Source: Pisaster brevispinus
Taxonomy: Eukaryota > Echinodermata > Asteroidea > Forcipulatida > Asteriidae
Length of the DNA stretch: 64,000 nucleotides
Assembly: GCA_023634235.1 (NCBI GenBank)
Contig: JAMKCF010000015.1
Location: forward strand, 14,294,087-14,358,086
Direction of reading: 5' to 3'
A program made the translations under genes and the position numbers. This document shows positions 21,736-33,042 of this stretch, in pieces. Under the pieces are notes generated by a model. It worked only from the letters and a program-made list of their open reading frames with translations. It searched no databases and was not told the origin of the DNA. Position 1 is the first letter of the stretch. Every line of letters starts with the position of its first letter.

Positions 21736-21836
21736 AACAAAGATGGCGGCGCCCATGGACTGTCATATTATAATTAACAACATTTGATGATAATTTTCTC
21801 ACTTGTATTAAGTTGTATTGGAGGCATCTAACCATC
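21736..21836 (+). promoter_or_regulatory. core promoter/5' UTR with YY1-like site and uORF
   Basis: AAGATGGCGGC at 21740-21750 matches the YY1-type element often found near transcription starts of housekeeping genes. Its ATG (21743) opens a 14-codon upstream ORF (MAAPMDC...) that stops at 21785-21787, 49 bp before the main ATG at 21837. If transcription starts upstream, the uORF may dampen translation; if the motif marks the start site, it is bypassed. Confidence 0.45.
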
Positions 21837-24800
21837 ATGGATTTACCGCCAATTCCAGATCATTCAACTTATGCTCATTTTGTCGGCCCTTCTACCGGAA
21901 AAGTTAAGAAAAGCCTTCCAGATTTGATCCACAATTATCATCCGTATGACGAGATTGCCCAACTGATCGAAGACGACCCGGATGCTGTACACAAAAAAGG
22001 TACATCACAATAACCACCGGTACAAGTCAACTCGTACCCAATTCAACTCGTACCCAAAATATTGTACCCAAGTCAACTCGTACACAATTCAACTCGACCC
22101 GAATTCACAATCATGATTCACAAATGTGTTGTTAATTGTCAATAATCATCAGTATGATTTCAAGTCCAATATTCTGAATAAAAAACATAAACAAACAACA
22201 TATTTATGGTTATAAAGATACAGATAAGATAGGGTCAGGGTGAGGAGGGTTGAAATAATGGAGATTCTAATTTATGCAAATTTTTTAGTGATACTTACTA
22301 CCTTCCTAACAAGGGAACTCGGCAGTGATCCCACTCTAAGGGGATTTAACACAGCAACAGCCAATCCCTCTCTTTTCATACAAACATCGGTTTAATGTCT
22401 ATCGACATTTAGCAAATAAATGTTTTCAATTCTTGTGTTTTGAACGAGATATTTGTTGCATTTAAAGGATGGCATGGACTGACCCCGATGCACAAGGCCG
22501 CCTTACGAGGAGATCCCAAGATCACTCGCCTCCTGCTGGATCATTCTGCTTCTGTCAATGAACCAAACGACTACGGAGAAACACCACTTCATTATGCATG
22601 CAAACGAGGAGCCTTAATGAATATTCATATGATGCTAGAGGGCGGTGAAGAGGAAGGGGATGTCTGGCAGAGAGATAACGCCGGGAGAAATTGTCTTCAT
22701 CACGCTGCGTCTGGGGGTAGTGTGTAAGTCCCCTTCAGAAAAAAAAGCACAATGTCTCCGATTATAATTCTAATTATAGTCTCGAATCCCAACTATAGTT
22801 GGGACTGTCCCAATGAAAGTCTTAGCTAAAGTACACTTAGTTGGGTCAGTCCTAACTAGTGTTAAGGATGTAAGGCTATGACCAAAGTTGGGGCACAATA
22901 AAATCAAAATCCTAATTTTACTCCAAAGGTGTTGTCCCAAGTGTTGATAACTTCAGGTAGCACAGCCTAAAGAGCAGTTCCTAATGTTGGCAGTCGTCTC
23001 CCTGTTTTGTCAATCTCTCTGTTTAGGGGTGCCAGTCAGAAGCCATTCAACCTGTAACTGCCGTACAGCCAGGGATCACACCCAAGTTTACGATACAACC
23101 TGGGAAGTGGCAGGAGAAGGATCACCTTAAGGGGATGCGACTTTTTTATTTCAAAATAGGGAGACCGCCAACATATGGCTCGATAGCCCGGCTGGTAGAG
23201 CGCCGGTACATTAATCCAGAGGTTGCAGGTTCAAGTCCCGCTCTGGTCAATTTTTCTTCATTACAACCCAAAATAAAATTTTCATAATGCAGAAGAAGAC
23301 CATTTTCAAAATTCTTCTTTATACACAAAACCCATCAATGATTAGCTTATTTCCATTTGTCGACCCTTTTTGTTTATCTTATTTTAACTGCAGATTGAGC
23401 ATGCATTACCTGTCCGAGGTACATGGGATGGCTTTTCACGACAGAGACTCAATGTAAGTTTGAACAATTTTTTCCTCAATCCCTCTACAGTCAATCAGCC
23501 AGGACGCATTGTGGTAGAAAAGAGCAAGCCCAAATGATAGACAATTTTCAGGCGTATGATTTCTCCGATTTTTTTCCTGATGCCAGGATTTTCTCAGACC
23601 TCCTTGAGCCTTAAAGTTTTCTGAAAAGAAGTGATTGGTCACTAATAAAAGAGAGGAAGAAATTGTCCACATCATTGTGGCGTGTCGTGGCCGAGCGGAT
23701 AAGAGCACCGGACTCGAGCCCTGGTGTTTCTGTTCAGCAGAGTGTGGGTTCGAGTCCCCGTCGTGACACTTGTGTCCTTAAGCAAGACACTTAACCATGA
23801 TTGCTTCGTCCTTCGGATGGGACGTAAAGCCGTTGGTCCCGTGTGTTGTGTAATGCACGTAGAAGAACCCAGTGCACTTATCGCAAATAGAAGGGGTCCG
23901 CCCCGGTGTTCCTGGTTTGATTGGCAGCATATTGCGCCACAGCACCTTGTAAACCATTACAAGGTGCTATAAAGGAATAGGTCTCATACTTAAAAAAAAC
24001 CCCGTAGCTCCACATACCCTGCAGGGAAAAAAATACTGAGCTGGGCACCTCTGAAAGACAGTGTGTTTCACTGAGAGGTCTCCCCAGGGTAAAGAAGAAA
24101 TAAATACAATTTCTAACTCCAAGCCTGTAGTTATGTCCCTCTAGTGATGGCACAGAGTCTGTAAACCTCCTGAATTGTACCATCTGGGACGTTGTGGGTC
24201 CAGAACAAGGAGGAACCAAGACCCTTAAGCCATTTTCCGGAATTTTCACACTCGTCAAACGTCATCTTTCGAAAATTTTTGAAGGGAGGTTAACCAACTA
24301 TCTTCTTCCATGATTACATGCACAGTAAATTTTGTATTGTTAGATTGACCAGGGTGTACGGTTTGGGACCAGGGCTCAATTCCATGATTCTGCTTACCAG
24401 ATAATTTTCTGCTTAGCATTTTTCCACTTAACAGGGTAAGCTTCAAATGTCTGCGCTAGCTGTATAGGCTAAGAATGCCCTACAACATGAAGTATTCACA
24501 GGCACAAGCAAACAATCCTTGCTAGCCTGTGAAGTATGCTTACAGTAAGCACGGAATGCTCTGCTACCAGGGTCCAATTGCATAGAGCTGCCTAAGCAGA
24601 AAATGTTGCACACAAAATTTAAGCTAAGCAAAAATAAAGCAGGATGCCAGTCACAGATTGTACGTCATGTGATATGGTATTTTGGCGGGTAACCTTATTC
24701 TGGTAAGCATAATTTTGTTGTGCTTAGCTACACTAAGTGCTAAATCAGCTCCATGAAACTGGTCCTTGTTTTCAGAAAGCTGTTAAGCAGGAAAAACTGC

Positions 24801-27800
24801 TTAGCAACTTTCTTTGTCAAGCCAAATAGGAGTGTGGCACCAGTCGCAACAATGAAAACTTTGAGTCTGATCTATCCCTCTATTTTTGTTGTTGCTCCTC
24901 TTCTATAAAAACCATAACATTTTCTGATGGCAGCCGTTTCTTTTTAACCTTATTTTGTATCTTTCTCAGTGGGCAAACACCTCTGCATATGGCTTGTCTC
25001 CAGGGGTTCCAAGATGCAATACAATATCTCTTGAGAAACAATGTAAGTCACTTCATAATTAGCACTGGGCTTTACTTGTTAGCATGGCGTGTCATGGCCA
25101 AGCATTCCAGTGCACTGGACTCAAGTTCTGGTGGTTTCAGGGTGTGGGTTCAAATCACGATCATGACACTTGTGTCCTTGAGCAAGATGCTTAACTATAA
25201 TTGCTTCTCTTCACCCAGGGGTAAATGGGTACCTGTGAGGGCAGAGATGGTTCTTGAGATTGATTTAGCTTGGTGCACTACATAACTTGGCAGCACAGGC
25301 TGTATACTCCCCAGGGAGCTGAGATGGTTTAAGGGATGAAATCAATGGCCCAGTGACCACTGACCAGGGTGATAATGTCCATGCACCATGACCATCAGAA
25401 ATTGGCAGATACCTGCGCTATATAAGTGTCAGTCAATAACTGTTATTTCCTCTGAAGACAATCAGAGCATACTGATCGAAACTTTGAGTTGTCAAACCAC
25501 CGGTTGTTCTCAGAACCACCACTACTCCAAAGAGACCGATGTACATGGTGTCAACGCAAACTTCACTTAGTTGTACTCCCACCATGCAAAGTTTCAAATC
25601 CTAATTGTTATTATTGGCACAAAGTCAAGTTTCTGCCAAGGTACAGACCTTTAGCAGTGTAGTCGTAGCCAACTTAAAGACCCCTGCATGACGTCACAGG
25701 CTCAAACGGCGCCCTCACTGAGACCAAAGGAAGACCTTTCATTGGCTTAGAGTTTTGTCCTCGGCGATGGCGGCCTGTCCAAAGTTTCTGTTCCAGAACC
25801 AGGGCCATTTTCAACGGGGTCAAGAAAATCTAGGGTTTTGAACATTCATGCACTTGCCATCGCAGAAAAATGTGCTCAAATATCGCTGCACATTACTTTT
25901 CACATTAACAAGAAATTCTGCCGGCCTGGAGTTTCATCTTTGAGAGGGCAAGGCCATTTTCATTTTGCAAAAGGCACCTCCATTGATAAAATCTTAAAAG
26001 TCCATGGGAAACTTTTGAAGGGGCATCAAGGCCAAGACCAAGGGCAGCAGAGTAATTTCAGGCATGTGTCTGGATTCTGAAAGAATGAATTTTTACTCCT
26101 CGAGTTCAACGTCTTTTCTCCCCCCAGAGATCAGAATTAACCTGGACGGATAACAACGGTAACACGGCGCTTCACATAGCTTGCCAGAACGCTCTCAGCG
26201 AAGCGTGTTGGATCCTTCTACAGCATGGGAACTGCGGTATGCTTAAAGTCAACAACAACCACAGCCAGACACCACTGCATGTACTGCTGCAAGGCGAAAC
26301 TTACAGGTAAAGTTAGAATCCATTTTACCAAAATGACCCTAGCCTACCTTTTTAGAATTTTAAACTTATTCTTCCAGCATGTGGACATAACTGCTCCAGA
26401 TTTTTCGCCAATATCTCAAAACACCGACCTTTTGAAATGAAATTTTCACTGGTTAGTTTTATTGTATATATCTACATTTATATAGGATTAAAACAATCGC
26501 ATGGTTCATAAAACCATGGTTCATTAAATTTGGTGTTATCTCAAAAATCAACCAGCGATGACATTTTGGTTTTCAATTCTTCACAGTCATCAGCAATTGT
26601 TCAAGGAGATGACATACTGGGCAGACTCCAAGACGCCCAACTTACCCCCTAAGGGCCCTCTGTTCACCTGGTACTTCATGCTAACGTTGCCGGCCCATTT
26701 CTTTGGCCTGATCATGCTCGTGTGTAGTGTCCTCGGATCCTACAGTGCGGTTGTTGCCACCGTCGCAACTGGTTTCCTCGCCTCTTTTGTTGGGAGTCAG
26801 AATCATCGTCTCCAACACCTTTCAAGGTATCTGACTATCTCGTCCAATTCATATTTTTTTTGGTTCCATTTGCCCCAAGGTCTTAGCCAGGACCTGAAAA
26901 ATAGGATGTCCGTATTTGCTTAGCACTCTGACCACACAATATCATTGACATGATTTTTGACTGGTGCAAAATGTCACCCTGCAATATAATATCTTGGGGT
27001 GAATGCATAAGCACACAGTCAACCCTCCTACTGTCTGACCATTCACTATCATCCACTGTGATTTCTGGATAAACTACGCCAGCCTACAGTATGATATCAT
27101 GTGGTGAATGCATTTATAAAGTACACTGTCAACCCTCTTACTGTGTGACCATTCAATATCATCCACTGTGGTCATGAATGATAAATAAACTATGCCACCC
27201 TGCAATATGATATCATGTGCTGAATGCATCCACACAGTACACAGTAAACCCTCCTACTGTTTGACCATTCAACACCACCCACTGTGGTTTTGAAATATAG
27301 ATGAACTAAAATCAACAATAATATTTCATGTTAAAGAAAGAAAGAGGGTTATAAAAATTAATAAACAGGCTGTCCTGTTTATCACTTGCACTAAATTAAC
27401 AGGTGCTCAAATTTGTTTCCACGCTTACATTCATGTGTTTGTTTTTTCTACAGATGGTCCAACCCTGTGTTTTGTGGCGCATTCGCTGCTGGGATGTTCC
27501 ACACGGCACTCTGTCTGTGCTTCAAACTTCTACCAGATATCCTTTGAAAAGACAAAAACAACATTTTAACAGACACATTTACATTCTATTTAAAAAAAAT
27601 ATGGTTTCACACAAAGCCGCCATTTTGGCTTAATGACACACAAGTGACACACATTTAAATGTAGTTTTATGAGTAAGTTCAGGTGCTGACCTTTCGACCT
27701 TTCGACCTTTCGTGCATGCGTGGTATGGTTTTCACTCGAACACATTGTTACTCGCATTGTCACAGATGTCAGCGTTATTCATGTTACATTGTCCACAGAA

Positions 27801-29590
27801 ATTTGTAATCAGTTCCTGTTAGCAAACATTCTTCTTGCCAACTGTTGAAAGGTGCTTATTTTAAACACTGATTTGCATGTGTCTGTTTGACCCATGACTA
27901 TTGCCCTAGGTCAGAGGTCAGACACTGAATTATTCATGAAGCACTTAAAAAAAAAATAGCTGCCACTTTTGCAAACAACACTGCATTAACTTCCTTAACT
28001 TTTAGTCCTCACTGATTTTCCCAGTCAACACCTACATTCATTTTCTCGTTGACCTTCCCCTGTTTTTTGTCATGTTCTACTTGTACTACGTACTTCTCTT
28101 CCGTGACCCCGGCAGGATTCCAAGGTCAAAGGCCATCTTGGAGGACTCGGACCCCTGCATCAAAGACGTGGCAACTGGGAAAGTTAAAGTTGATGAGTTT
28201 TGCGCTTGCTGTGAGGTTAGTAGAGCGATAAATGGTTACATCGTTTTCTTTGCCCCTGAACTTATTCTTTGGCAAAAAGATGGTTTTTTAAATTCATTTG
28301 TAGCTTAAATAAACAGTTTTCTCATGCACTTTTTGGTAGAAAAAAAGATTGAATGCAGATTGCATGTAACATTCTGCCGGTACTTTTTTTATTAAGTATT
28401 CGTACAGAAATATAAGATATTCATATATTCATATATTCATATTAGGATATTAGGTATGCAGACACCGATTTGACTTATTCATAAATTTAATTTACATATT
28501 CATTACTTCACAATAATTTTTCAAACATTTATTATTCATACATCCTTTTAAAGTGCAGTGTATTCAAAAAAGTTTCTTACGTCTTAATCAAGTTTTCAAT
28601 GTCTTACTCACTATTAAGAAAATGTGGCGCTCCTTGCCAAAATCGGGCCGTTCTCAGAATTAGTGAAATGGCATTACAAGTGAAGACAATCGAAACATCA
28701 GTCTTGATATTGATGTGATGTCTTACACATTCTGTATGTTGAGAAATACTTAACTAGGTCTAAGTAAGGTGTTAGTTGAAAACTTGTCTCATCTATTTGA
28801 TGAGCAAATAATAAACCACAGTCTAAGTTTTGGTAGGAAGTGCCTGGTTATGTATAGCATGCCCTATATGTGACAGCCCCCCCCCAAAGTTACTATACTT
28901 TAACACATTCTTTTCCTCTTGTACAGAAGTACCCCCTAACATCATCTAAACAATTCCTGAGGTTCCAAAAACACAATGAACAAACAAAAGGAGGGGGTAC
29001 ACAATGCCACATATCGAGCACCAAGTGTGGTATTGGCATTTGGCATTGTCCGTTAGGTCCTGTAAGTTTTTGTTAATTTCTTTTCTGTTTCTATCGTTAA
29101 GATTGTCGTTCCTGATCGTGCAAAACACTGCAAGATGTGCGAGCAGTGCATGCTGGGAATCGACCACCACTGTCTGTTTCTTCTCGGCTGCATCGCCAAG
29201 GACAACCATCGTCACTTCGTCACCTTCATCCTCGTCGTCATGGTCTCTCAGGTCATCTTCCTCCTCTATTCCTTGCAGTACCTCTCCATCATCTACTCAG
29301 GCCGCACCCTCTGGGAGGTGGGCGTGGCCGTCACCCACACGCAACCTTGGGTGTGGTCCATGTGCTTGCTGAACTTTGTCTCCATCTTCTGGGGCGTGTC
29401 CCTGGTGTATATGCAGCTTACATATGTCGCGAATGGCGTGACTATGGTATGGCATCCCAAAGCAGCCTCCATGAAAAACCTTCGCTTAGTCTATCTTTCC
29501 CGATCGGCAAAAATTAAGAACCTGAGGAATTTCTTCGCCGGACGGCAAACGATGACTTGCTTTGAACTCAACGAGCTGCAGAAAATTTGA
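21837..29590 (+). CDS. ankyrin-repeat DHHC palmitoyltransferase (ZDHHC13/17-like)
   Basis: Predicted integral-membrane S-acyltransferase of the HIP14/AKR1 class, moving palmitate to protein cysteines at Golgi/endomembranes. Nine exons: 21837-21999, 22468-22723, 23394-23453, 24970-25042, 26128-26306, 26587-26826, 27454-27536, 28013-28215 and 29102-29590. They total 1746 nt, 581 aa; human ZDHHC17 is 632. Ankyrin repeats span about residues 54-240 (GLTPMHKAALRGD, GETPLHYAC, GQTPLHMAC, GNTALHIAC). Membrane segments follow, with the DPG motif at 383-385. The cysteine-rich domain has C415/C418, HCKMCEQC (428-435) and DHHC at 440-443. The active site reads DHHCLFLLGC where DHHCPW is usual, but the zinc-ligand Cys/His are retained. 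The TTxE motif is not obvious. Intron 7 looks like a U12 AT-AC intron. A divergent, lineage-specific relative is possible. Confidence 0.85.
22975..23275 (+). repeat. tRNA-derived SINE, family B, body plus inverted head
   Basis: Begins with the family tail GTCTCCCTGTTTTGTCAA and GGTGCCAGTCAGAAGCCATT. It runs through CAGGGATCACACCCAAGTTT, GATACAACCTGGGAAGTGGC and CACCTTAAGGGGATGCGAC. It ends in a forward tRNA-like head with B-box GGTTCAAGTCCCGC. It lies in acyltransferase intron 2. Confidence 0.75.
23682..24060 (+). repeat. tRNA-derived SINE, family A, copy 2
   Basis: Head TGTCGTGGCCGAGCGGATAA, GCACCGGACTCGAGCCCTGG and B-box GGGTTCGAGTCCCCG. Body CTTAAGCAAGACACTTAACC, GGGACGTAAAGCCGTTGGTC and CACAGCACCTTGTAAACC. 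The least mutated head in the window. It lies in acyltransferase intron 3, which also holds 'GAGCTGCTTAAGC' foldback copies at about 24572-24860 and a 'GCTTACCGTAAGCA'-family copy at 24372-24570. Confidence 0.85.
25084..25440 (+). repeat. tRNA-derived SINE with family A head and a different body
   Basis: The head GTGTCATGGCCAAGC and GGGTTCAAATCACG resembles family A. The body switches to GGTAAATGGGTACCTGTGAG, TTGGCAGCACAGGCTGTA and TCCCCAGGGAGCTGAGATGG. It ends near GCGCTATATAAGTGTCAG. A chimeric or older SINE subfamily. It lies in acyltransferase intron 4. Confidence 0.65.
26935..27300. repeat. satellite array, ~110/116-bp monomer, locus 2
   Basis: Landmark AACCCTCC (or AACCCTCT) falls at about 27021, 27131 and 27247, giving periods near 110 and 116 as in the array at 3360-3700. 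Each unit has CTGACCATTCACTATCATC and GCAATATGATATCATGTG. It lies inside acyltransferase intron 6. A further fragment is at 59275-59420. Confidence 0.8.
27537..28012 (+). other. candidate AT-AC U12-type intron (acyltransferase intron 7)
   Basis: The coding exon ends CTACCAG at 27536 and continues ATATCCTTTG. There is no GT donor before an in-frame stop (ATCCTTTGA). ATATCCTT is the consensus 5' splice site of AT-AC minor-class introns. At the other end, TTCCTTAAC (27991-27999) matches the U12 branch-site consensus. The intron would end in CAC at 28012, about 14 nt past the branch A. The join gives in-frame LLP-V-IFPVNTYIHF. An alternative AG at 28023-28024 is also in frame. Confidence 0.75.
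28216..29101 (+). other. acyltransferase intron 8
   Basis: AT-rich. At about 28865-29000 it holds CCCCCCCCCAAAG, ACATTCTTTTCCTCTTGTAC and AGAAGTACCCCCT. These are repeated in inverse orientation at 32590-32790, which marks an interspersed element. No exon is needed here: C415/C418 and HC428-429 join directly across it. Confidence 0.5.
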
Positions 29591-29964
29591 TGCGCGCGCC
29601 ATTTAAAGAATGTTATTGGGTGGCCGTCGTAGTATCATAAGCCCAGCAGAGTTTTTTTATTAGAATAGAATTTGCGGTATTCAAGAGTTGGACAGTTTAA
29701 TTGGTTGTCAAACATTTTGGAAGTCGGTTTACAGAATGGAAGACGTACCTTCAGAATAATCGACCTCAGGCCGGATTTTTTAGTTCTTGTAAAAGCGAGA
29801 CAGTTTCTCCATAGTAGAAGGCACCTCAATTAGGGAAATTGGAACAATTCTATTTAACTGATTTGGCATTTTTTAAAGGTTGCATCATAAGATTGGGTGT
29901 GATCCATGGCCAGGAATAACACCAGAGATAGCTAGGGTTCCCTGGCTTCTAACTGGCACTACCG

Positions 29965-30070
29965 CTAACATAGAGCTAGATAACTCAGTTGGTAGAGCGC
30001 AAGTACATTAAACCAGAGGTTGTTGGTTCAAATCCTGTTCTAGTCTAATTGTCTTTGTTGAAACCCAAAT
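29965..30070 (+). repeat. tRNA-derived SINE, family B, copy 4
   Basis: Head AGAGCTAGATAACTCAGTTG, CGCAAGTACATTAAACCAGA and B-box GGTTCAAATCC, then TGTCTTTGTTGAAACCCAAA. Diverged from the consensus. Confidence 0.65.
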
Positions 30071-30164
30071 CAATGGATTTTGGAAGAGTCCATTCATTCC
30101 ACAACCTTGCATGCTGGGAACAAAATCTAGGGAAGTTCGTGGAGACACCATGGACATAAAACTA

Positions 30165-30305
30165 ATTCTCTGTAAGTAGTGGTGGTTCAGAAAAGAACCG
30201 ATGGCTTTAGAACTCAACGTTTCGATCAGTATGCTCCCTAGTCTTCAGGAGATTGCTGAACTCTATTTATGTATGCTGCTTAAGTACTGCCGAAGAGGTT
30301 TAGCT
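30165..30305. repeat. foldback repeat 'CAACGTTTCGATCAGTATGC', copy 4
   Basis: AACTAATTCTCTGTAAGTAG, AGAAAAGAACCGATGGCTTT, AACGTTTCGATCAGTATGCT and TGCTGCTTAAGTACTGC. Same motif order as at 10020-10160. Confidence 0.6.
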
Positions 30306-31737
30306 GCCTGGTGGGCTTTGCTCAACGGTGTTCAAAGGTGGGAAACTTGGTTTTTTTTTAGACTAGATGTGCATTTTAAGTAATTCATTTAGATATTCAA
30401 AAATATTTGTAGATTAAAATTTTTCGCCATGTACAAAGATAATGGTTTGATAGTTTGTCACTGTCTCTATATTGGTCTGAAATATTTACTTTTATATACT
30501 GCACACATAGAGCTTTGTCATTTGATTGGCGGAAAGTGCGTCATGTGTCATCCATTAGTTTGCCATGTATACTGCCACGATGCTCCAGAATTTAATATAG
30601 GAGTCCTATATGGATTATGATTGGACGCTTTGGATGCTTCATAGTGTCACTTCCAAAATAATCGCTCCCACCCGTTTATTCAAATGAGGCAAGGGTGTGT
30701 CACAGTGAACAGATTTTTTAAAATAAAGTTTTCAGAATGCGGGATGGACGAGTTTCGAAGTTGGTTTTGTTTTTTGCGTTGAAATTTTTTTTTTTCAAGT
30801 GACAAGGATCGTTAAGTGAGTTAGATAAAACAAACATTGAATGTATTTCTTTCGTGCATCGTCACAAAATATAACCACTCGGTGAGATTTGGCTTGAAAT
30901 GGAATAGTACAGATTTCACCTTGTGATGATTTTCTTGGACATTGTACTCAAAGGCATGTAAGATTTTTAAATGCATCGAATATTTGAATTGTATAGTATG
31001 CAATTGTTAGTTTTAAGTTCAGTGACTTCTTGTACTATATATGTTGGCAAAGGCCATTTTTTAAAAAGTGAACAGTAGAATTTAAAGTGTTAAATAGTTT
31101 GCTTAGAAATAGATCACCAATAATGCCAAACTCAAATGATGTCCTCTGCTGTACTCTTTAACTAGAGATTGTACTATTTAGAACAAATCAACGTTCAGTT
31201 CTAACATCTTTTGTCTTTCATTGTGTAAACATGTTTTTTTAACTTGCCGTTTTCTTTACATGCCCATAAGTTTATCTTGATACTATGCATATACAGTGTA
31301 TTAATAAATTCCAGCTCATTTCAGTGCCTTTCGTCTACACTTCTGCATTGTTTCTGTAAGTTTGTAAGGCTGATTTATAAAATTTATAAAGTTCAAAATA
31401 TAGATTTACAAGTTGTTTAGGTTAGGCAACTACTTAATGATTTGGTTTATCTTAATAATAAGTTTATCTTGTATTATTTGTACATGTTGGTTTTAACATG
31501 CTCGGCTGCATCGCCGTCATACATTTATTCACCCTAAAGCATTTGTTAGAGGCTTAAAATGTTTCCCAACGCACAAACCTTGACTTGAAATGTGATTTTT
31601 AAAGTTTCTTTTGCCAAAATTTTCTTAAGAGCTTCAAAATTGTACGCATAAGTTCAGGAAAATGCATTATTGTTCTCTAGAGTCAGTCTATGTGTAAAGA
31701 GCTTAGTTTATGGGTAGACTGTCCAGGTAACTGGCAG

Positions 31738-31800
31738 CATGACCTTGCTTGACCTCGCTTGACCTTGCTTGACCTTGCTTGACCTCGCTTGACCTCATCA
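31738..31800. repeat. 11-bp minisatellite CTTGACCTYGC
   Basis: Six or so tandem units of GACCTTGCTT or GACCTCGCTT, directly before the MITE at 31841. Confidence 0.8.
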
Positions 31801-31840
31801 ATAATGACTTCATGTTCTTGATGTCAAGCAAGGACGCGAC

Positions 31841-32031
31841 TAGTCTTGATTGGCAACATTCGTTTTGTTCACATAGTCGCCGATATCGCAACACAAATTA
31901 CTGGAGAAGAGATATCTGTATCACAAACACCTGGGTCAAAATTTGTAGACTTGCCCAGTCCCTCAGAGCCAGTTGATGTTGCCCCCTCTACCAGTGACTA
32001 ATACAAAAACTAGCATCGCCAATTAAGACTA
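31841..32031 (+). mobile_element. MITE with TAGTCTTGATTGGC ends, copy 1
   Basis: Ends TAGTCTTGATTGGCAAC and GCCAATTAAGACTA. Internal GATATCTGTATCACAAACA and CCCTCTACCAGTGACTAATA. An inverted copy is at 34013-34208, where AAGACAACT-like ends, GAGGGCGCAACATCGA and TGATACAGATATCTTTTCTC appear in opposite order. Confidence 0.7.
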
Positions 32032-32863
32032 TAGGTCACGAATACAATTTACCTTTTAGCCTTTTTGAAAGTCTACCTGGATTATGATGGAATTATGCCA
32101 CACTTTCTGACTGAATTCAGCCCTTGCAATCTATACCTGGAGAAAAGAAAGACAAACAAACAAAAGGGACAAGTTTATTCAGTCAGACGTTTCATTGGCA
32201 ATGCGCATGTAGAACTACATAATTTATTTAAACGCTGAAAGATATTGTACACATTTTCAGAATATATATTACTTATGTTATGTTTTTCGTACATGTTTTG
32301 GGTAGAAATTGTGCAAGCTTTGCAAGTATATTTTGAAGTAGTAATAGAGAGTTTCTTATCAATTGCACAACTTCTTGAGCAAAATGATTGTGAACATATG
32401 TGAATAATAACATGCAATGTTACAAAATAAAGCAAGAGGTTATTCCATTTGTCATGCCCTGATTTCCAGTTTGTTAAGAAGTGCGCCCTCAATGATTATA
32501 AAACACTGGAATGTAAAATTTCTCAAAGCAAAGTTTGTTTTCATAATGCCATCCATGCCTCAGACTCGGGAGAGAAACACCGGGGAAAGTTCCAATTTGG
32601 TGCTCTATATGTGGCTGGTGTACCCCCCCTTCCTGTTGTGTCTTCATTGTGTTTTGGGAATCTTAGGAATACTTTAGAGGATTTTAGAGGGGGGGGGGGT
32701 ACTTCTGTACAAGAGGAAAAGAGTGTTAAAGTATGGGAACATTTGGGGGGAGGGTGGGGGGGGGGGACACCCTCTGCCCAATATTAGGAATGGTTCTAGC
32801 TTGTGTCTTTGGTTTGTATTCAAGCTCTTCAAAGACAAGTAATATATTTTATCATTTCATAAA

Positions 32864-33042
32864 TAGACCCCCTTGCATATGACATCACACTCTCAAAAAG
32901 CGCCCTCACTGAGGCCAAAAAAAAAGCGCCCTCACTGAGGCCACAGGAGGCAAATCATTGGACGATAGCTGTTCTTTGTGCGTAAAAACGTGCGCGTGAC
33001 CTCGGCATCCCTGTAGCGTTTCGCGTTGTGCAAGGGGGTCTA
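32864..33042. mobile_element. 179-bp MITE with 14-bp perfect terminal inverted repeats
   Basis: Ends TAGACCCCCTTGCA and TGCAAGGGGGTCTA. Inside is a tandem duplication of AAAGCGCCCTCACTGAGGCC. A decayed relative lies at 25668-25800 in the acyltransferase gene (GACCCCTGCATGACGTCAC, GGCGCCCTCACTGAGACC). The terminal TA suggests a TA target site. Confidence 0.75.

Larger units (their letters stand above)
29591..31320 (+). other. probable 3' UTR and downstream flank of the acyltransferase gene
   Basis: No further coding sequence. AATAAA signals occur near 30722 and 31303-31308; the latter is followed by a T/G-rich stretch and is a plausible poly(A) site. The region contains a family B SINE (29965-30070) and the foldback at 30165-30305, which would then be in the transcript or just beyond it. 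Confidence 0.4.

Noticed and set aside
23682..23770. tRNA-Leu/Ser gene
   Set aside because: A near-canonical head, but it is followed by the shared SINE body and repeated at several other sites.
26558..26923. independent single-exon ORF of 121 aa
   Set aside because: Its central part is exon 6 of the acyltransferase (26587-26826). The ends are intron read-through.
28004..28005. AG at 28004-28005 as the acceptor of acyltransferase intron 7
   Set aside because: It would shift the frame and meet a stop within about 17 codons; AC at 28012 or AG at 28024 keeps the frame.
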